Positions 5,069 to 5,577 of a DNA stretch of 5,577 nucleotides are shown one piece after another (within the stretch, counting starts at the first letter, position 1; the number at the start of each line of letters is the position of its first letter). The DNA lies in the NCBI GenBank assembly GCA_003563375.1, contig PWSB01000187.1, positions 1 through 5,577 on the forward strand, written 5' to 3'. Made by a program: the position numbers and the translations under genes. This stretch comes from Actinomycetota bacterium. GTDB lineage: Bacteria; Actinomycetota; Humimicrobiia; Humimicrobiales; Humimicrobiaceae. The notes under the pieces are model-generated. The model was given only the letters and a program-made list of their open reading frames with translations. It was not told where the DNA came from and ran no database searches.

Positions 5069-5577
5069 TCAGGATTTATACAAGCAGCATATTTCATCGA
5101 TTTTTTTAATAGAGCATTTTTCACATAAAGGTTCGGCCTTGCATATCCTGTTACAGTGATGGTCTATCAAAGCATGATATTCATTATATAGATAGACGTC
5201 TTTAGGAAGATTGGCCATAAAAAATGACCTTATCTGCCTATAGCTTCGGTTTCCATCCAATAAGCCGAATCTCCGTAAAAATCTACTGGTATAGGCATCA
5301 GAGACAAAGCTTGGTTTATTTCCAGCATATAGAAGTATGCAGTCGGCGGTCTCTTCACCTATACCCTTAAGCCCAATAAGTTCTTTTCTTAAAAGTTCTG
5401 TATCCTTTTGAAACAACCTGTCCAGGCTTCCCCCATATTTTTTATCCAAGTGCCTGCAGAACCCTTTTAGGCATTCAGCTTTTTGATTATAGTATCTGGA
5501 ACTTTTTATAATTTTAGCCAATTCATCTGCATCTGAGGCTATTATTGCTTTGGGGTTTAAAAGCCCTGAGGCTTTCA
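5069..5577 (-). CDS. Endonuclease III-related HhH-GPD DNA glycosylase, 5'-truncated by the window
   Basis: The reading frame stays open to the right edge, so 168 C-terminal residues are visible of a protein that is usually about 210-230 long. A TTG at 5521 is in frame but lies inside the conserved family region (SGLLNP upstream, YYNQKAECL downstream), so it is not the likely start. The helix-hairpin-helix is LKGIGEETAD (visible residues 69-78), and the catalytic aspartate is D93 in SDAYTSRF. The lysine used by endonuclease III for its lyase step is replaced by Glu (GEET for GRKT). Four C-terminal cysteines (145, 151, 154, 163; spacing x5, x2, x8) could hold a [4Fe-4S] cluster. The family includes monofunctional glycosylases such as the alkyladenine enzyme MagIII, so removal of a damaged base without strand cutting is likely. 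The exact base is unknown. Confidence 0.88.
   Translation of the reverse strand, partial: KASGLLNPKAIIASDADELAKIIKSSRYYNQKAECLKGFCRHLDKKYGGSLDRLFQKDTELLRKELIGLKGIGEETADCILLYAGNKPSFVSDAYTSRFLRRFGLLDGNRSYRQIRSFFMANLPKDVYLYNEYHALIDHHCNRICKAEPLCEKCSIKKIDEICCLYKS

Noticed and set aside
5069..5521. TTG at 5521 as the true start of the HhH-GPD glycosylase
   Set aside because: The frame continues open to the window edge with family-like residues upstream, so the gene is cut by the window rather than starting here.

Overview
This is a bacterial window of moderate GC content (roughly 40%), gene-dense and without mobile elements, CRISPR arrays or RNA genes that I can recognise. Several features suggest an anaerobic, possibly thermophilic or candidate-phylum bacterium. 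These are heavy use of AGG/AGA (Arg) and ATA (Ile) codons, a TTG start, a mixture of strong and nearly absent Shine-Dalgarno sites, and a bacterial Clp1/Grc3-type polynucleotide kinase. I cannot place it more precisely and do not claim a phylum.

Layout. The left part (24-3068) is a minus-strand run. In transcription order it holds endonuclease V (nfi), a ComF-like phosphoribosyltransferase (PRTase) without a zinc finger, a Clp1/Grc3-like P-loop polynucleotide kinase with a TTG start, and a Sir2-family NAD-dependent deacylase. The last two overlap by 4 bp (ATGA). The ComF-like gene has its own plausible promoter, and the gap before the kinase gene holds a -10-like TATAAT. The run may therefore be several transcription units pointing the same way rather than one operon.

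Divergent from nfi, across a 76-bp AT-rich gap with a 13-bp tandem repeat, is a plus-strand pair (3145-4491). It consists of a second, unrelated-type PRTase (DDGIATG motif) and, 9 bp later, a SagB/ThcOx-type nitroreductase with a lipoprotein signal peptide. That pair converges on a minus-strand gene for a small exported protein with one Ig-like domain (4512-4979). At the right edge is the C-terminal part of an endonuclease III-related HhH-GPD DNA glycosylase (5069 to the edge). Its 5' end lies outside the window.

How the genes may work together. Two base-excision or alternative-excision repair enzymes (Endo V for deoxyinosine and the HhH-GPD glycosylase), two PRPP-binding PRTases, a 5'-OH polynucleotide kinase-like protein and an NAD+-consuming Sir2 lie within 5.6 kb. 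The families are individually known. Their grouping suggests a nucleic-acid repair and nucleobase/nucleotide salvage neighbourhood, but the sequence alone does not prove a dedicated system. The best leads are the bacterial Clp1/Grc3-Sir2 coupled pair, the Endo V gene bracketed by two different PRTases, and the nitroreductase gene with two candidate translation starts (lipoprotein and cytosolic).
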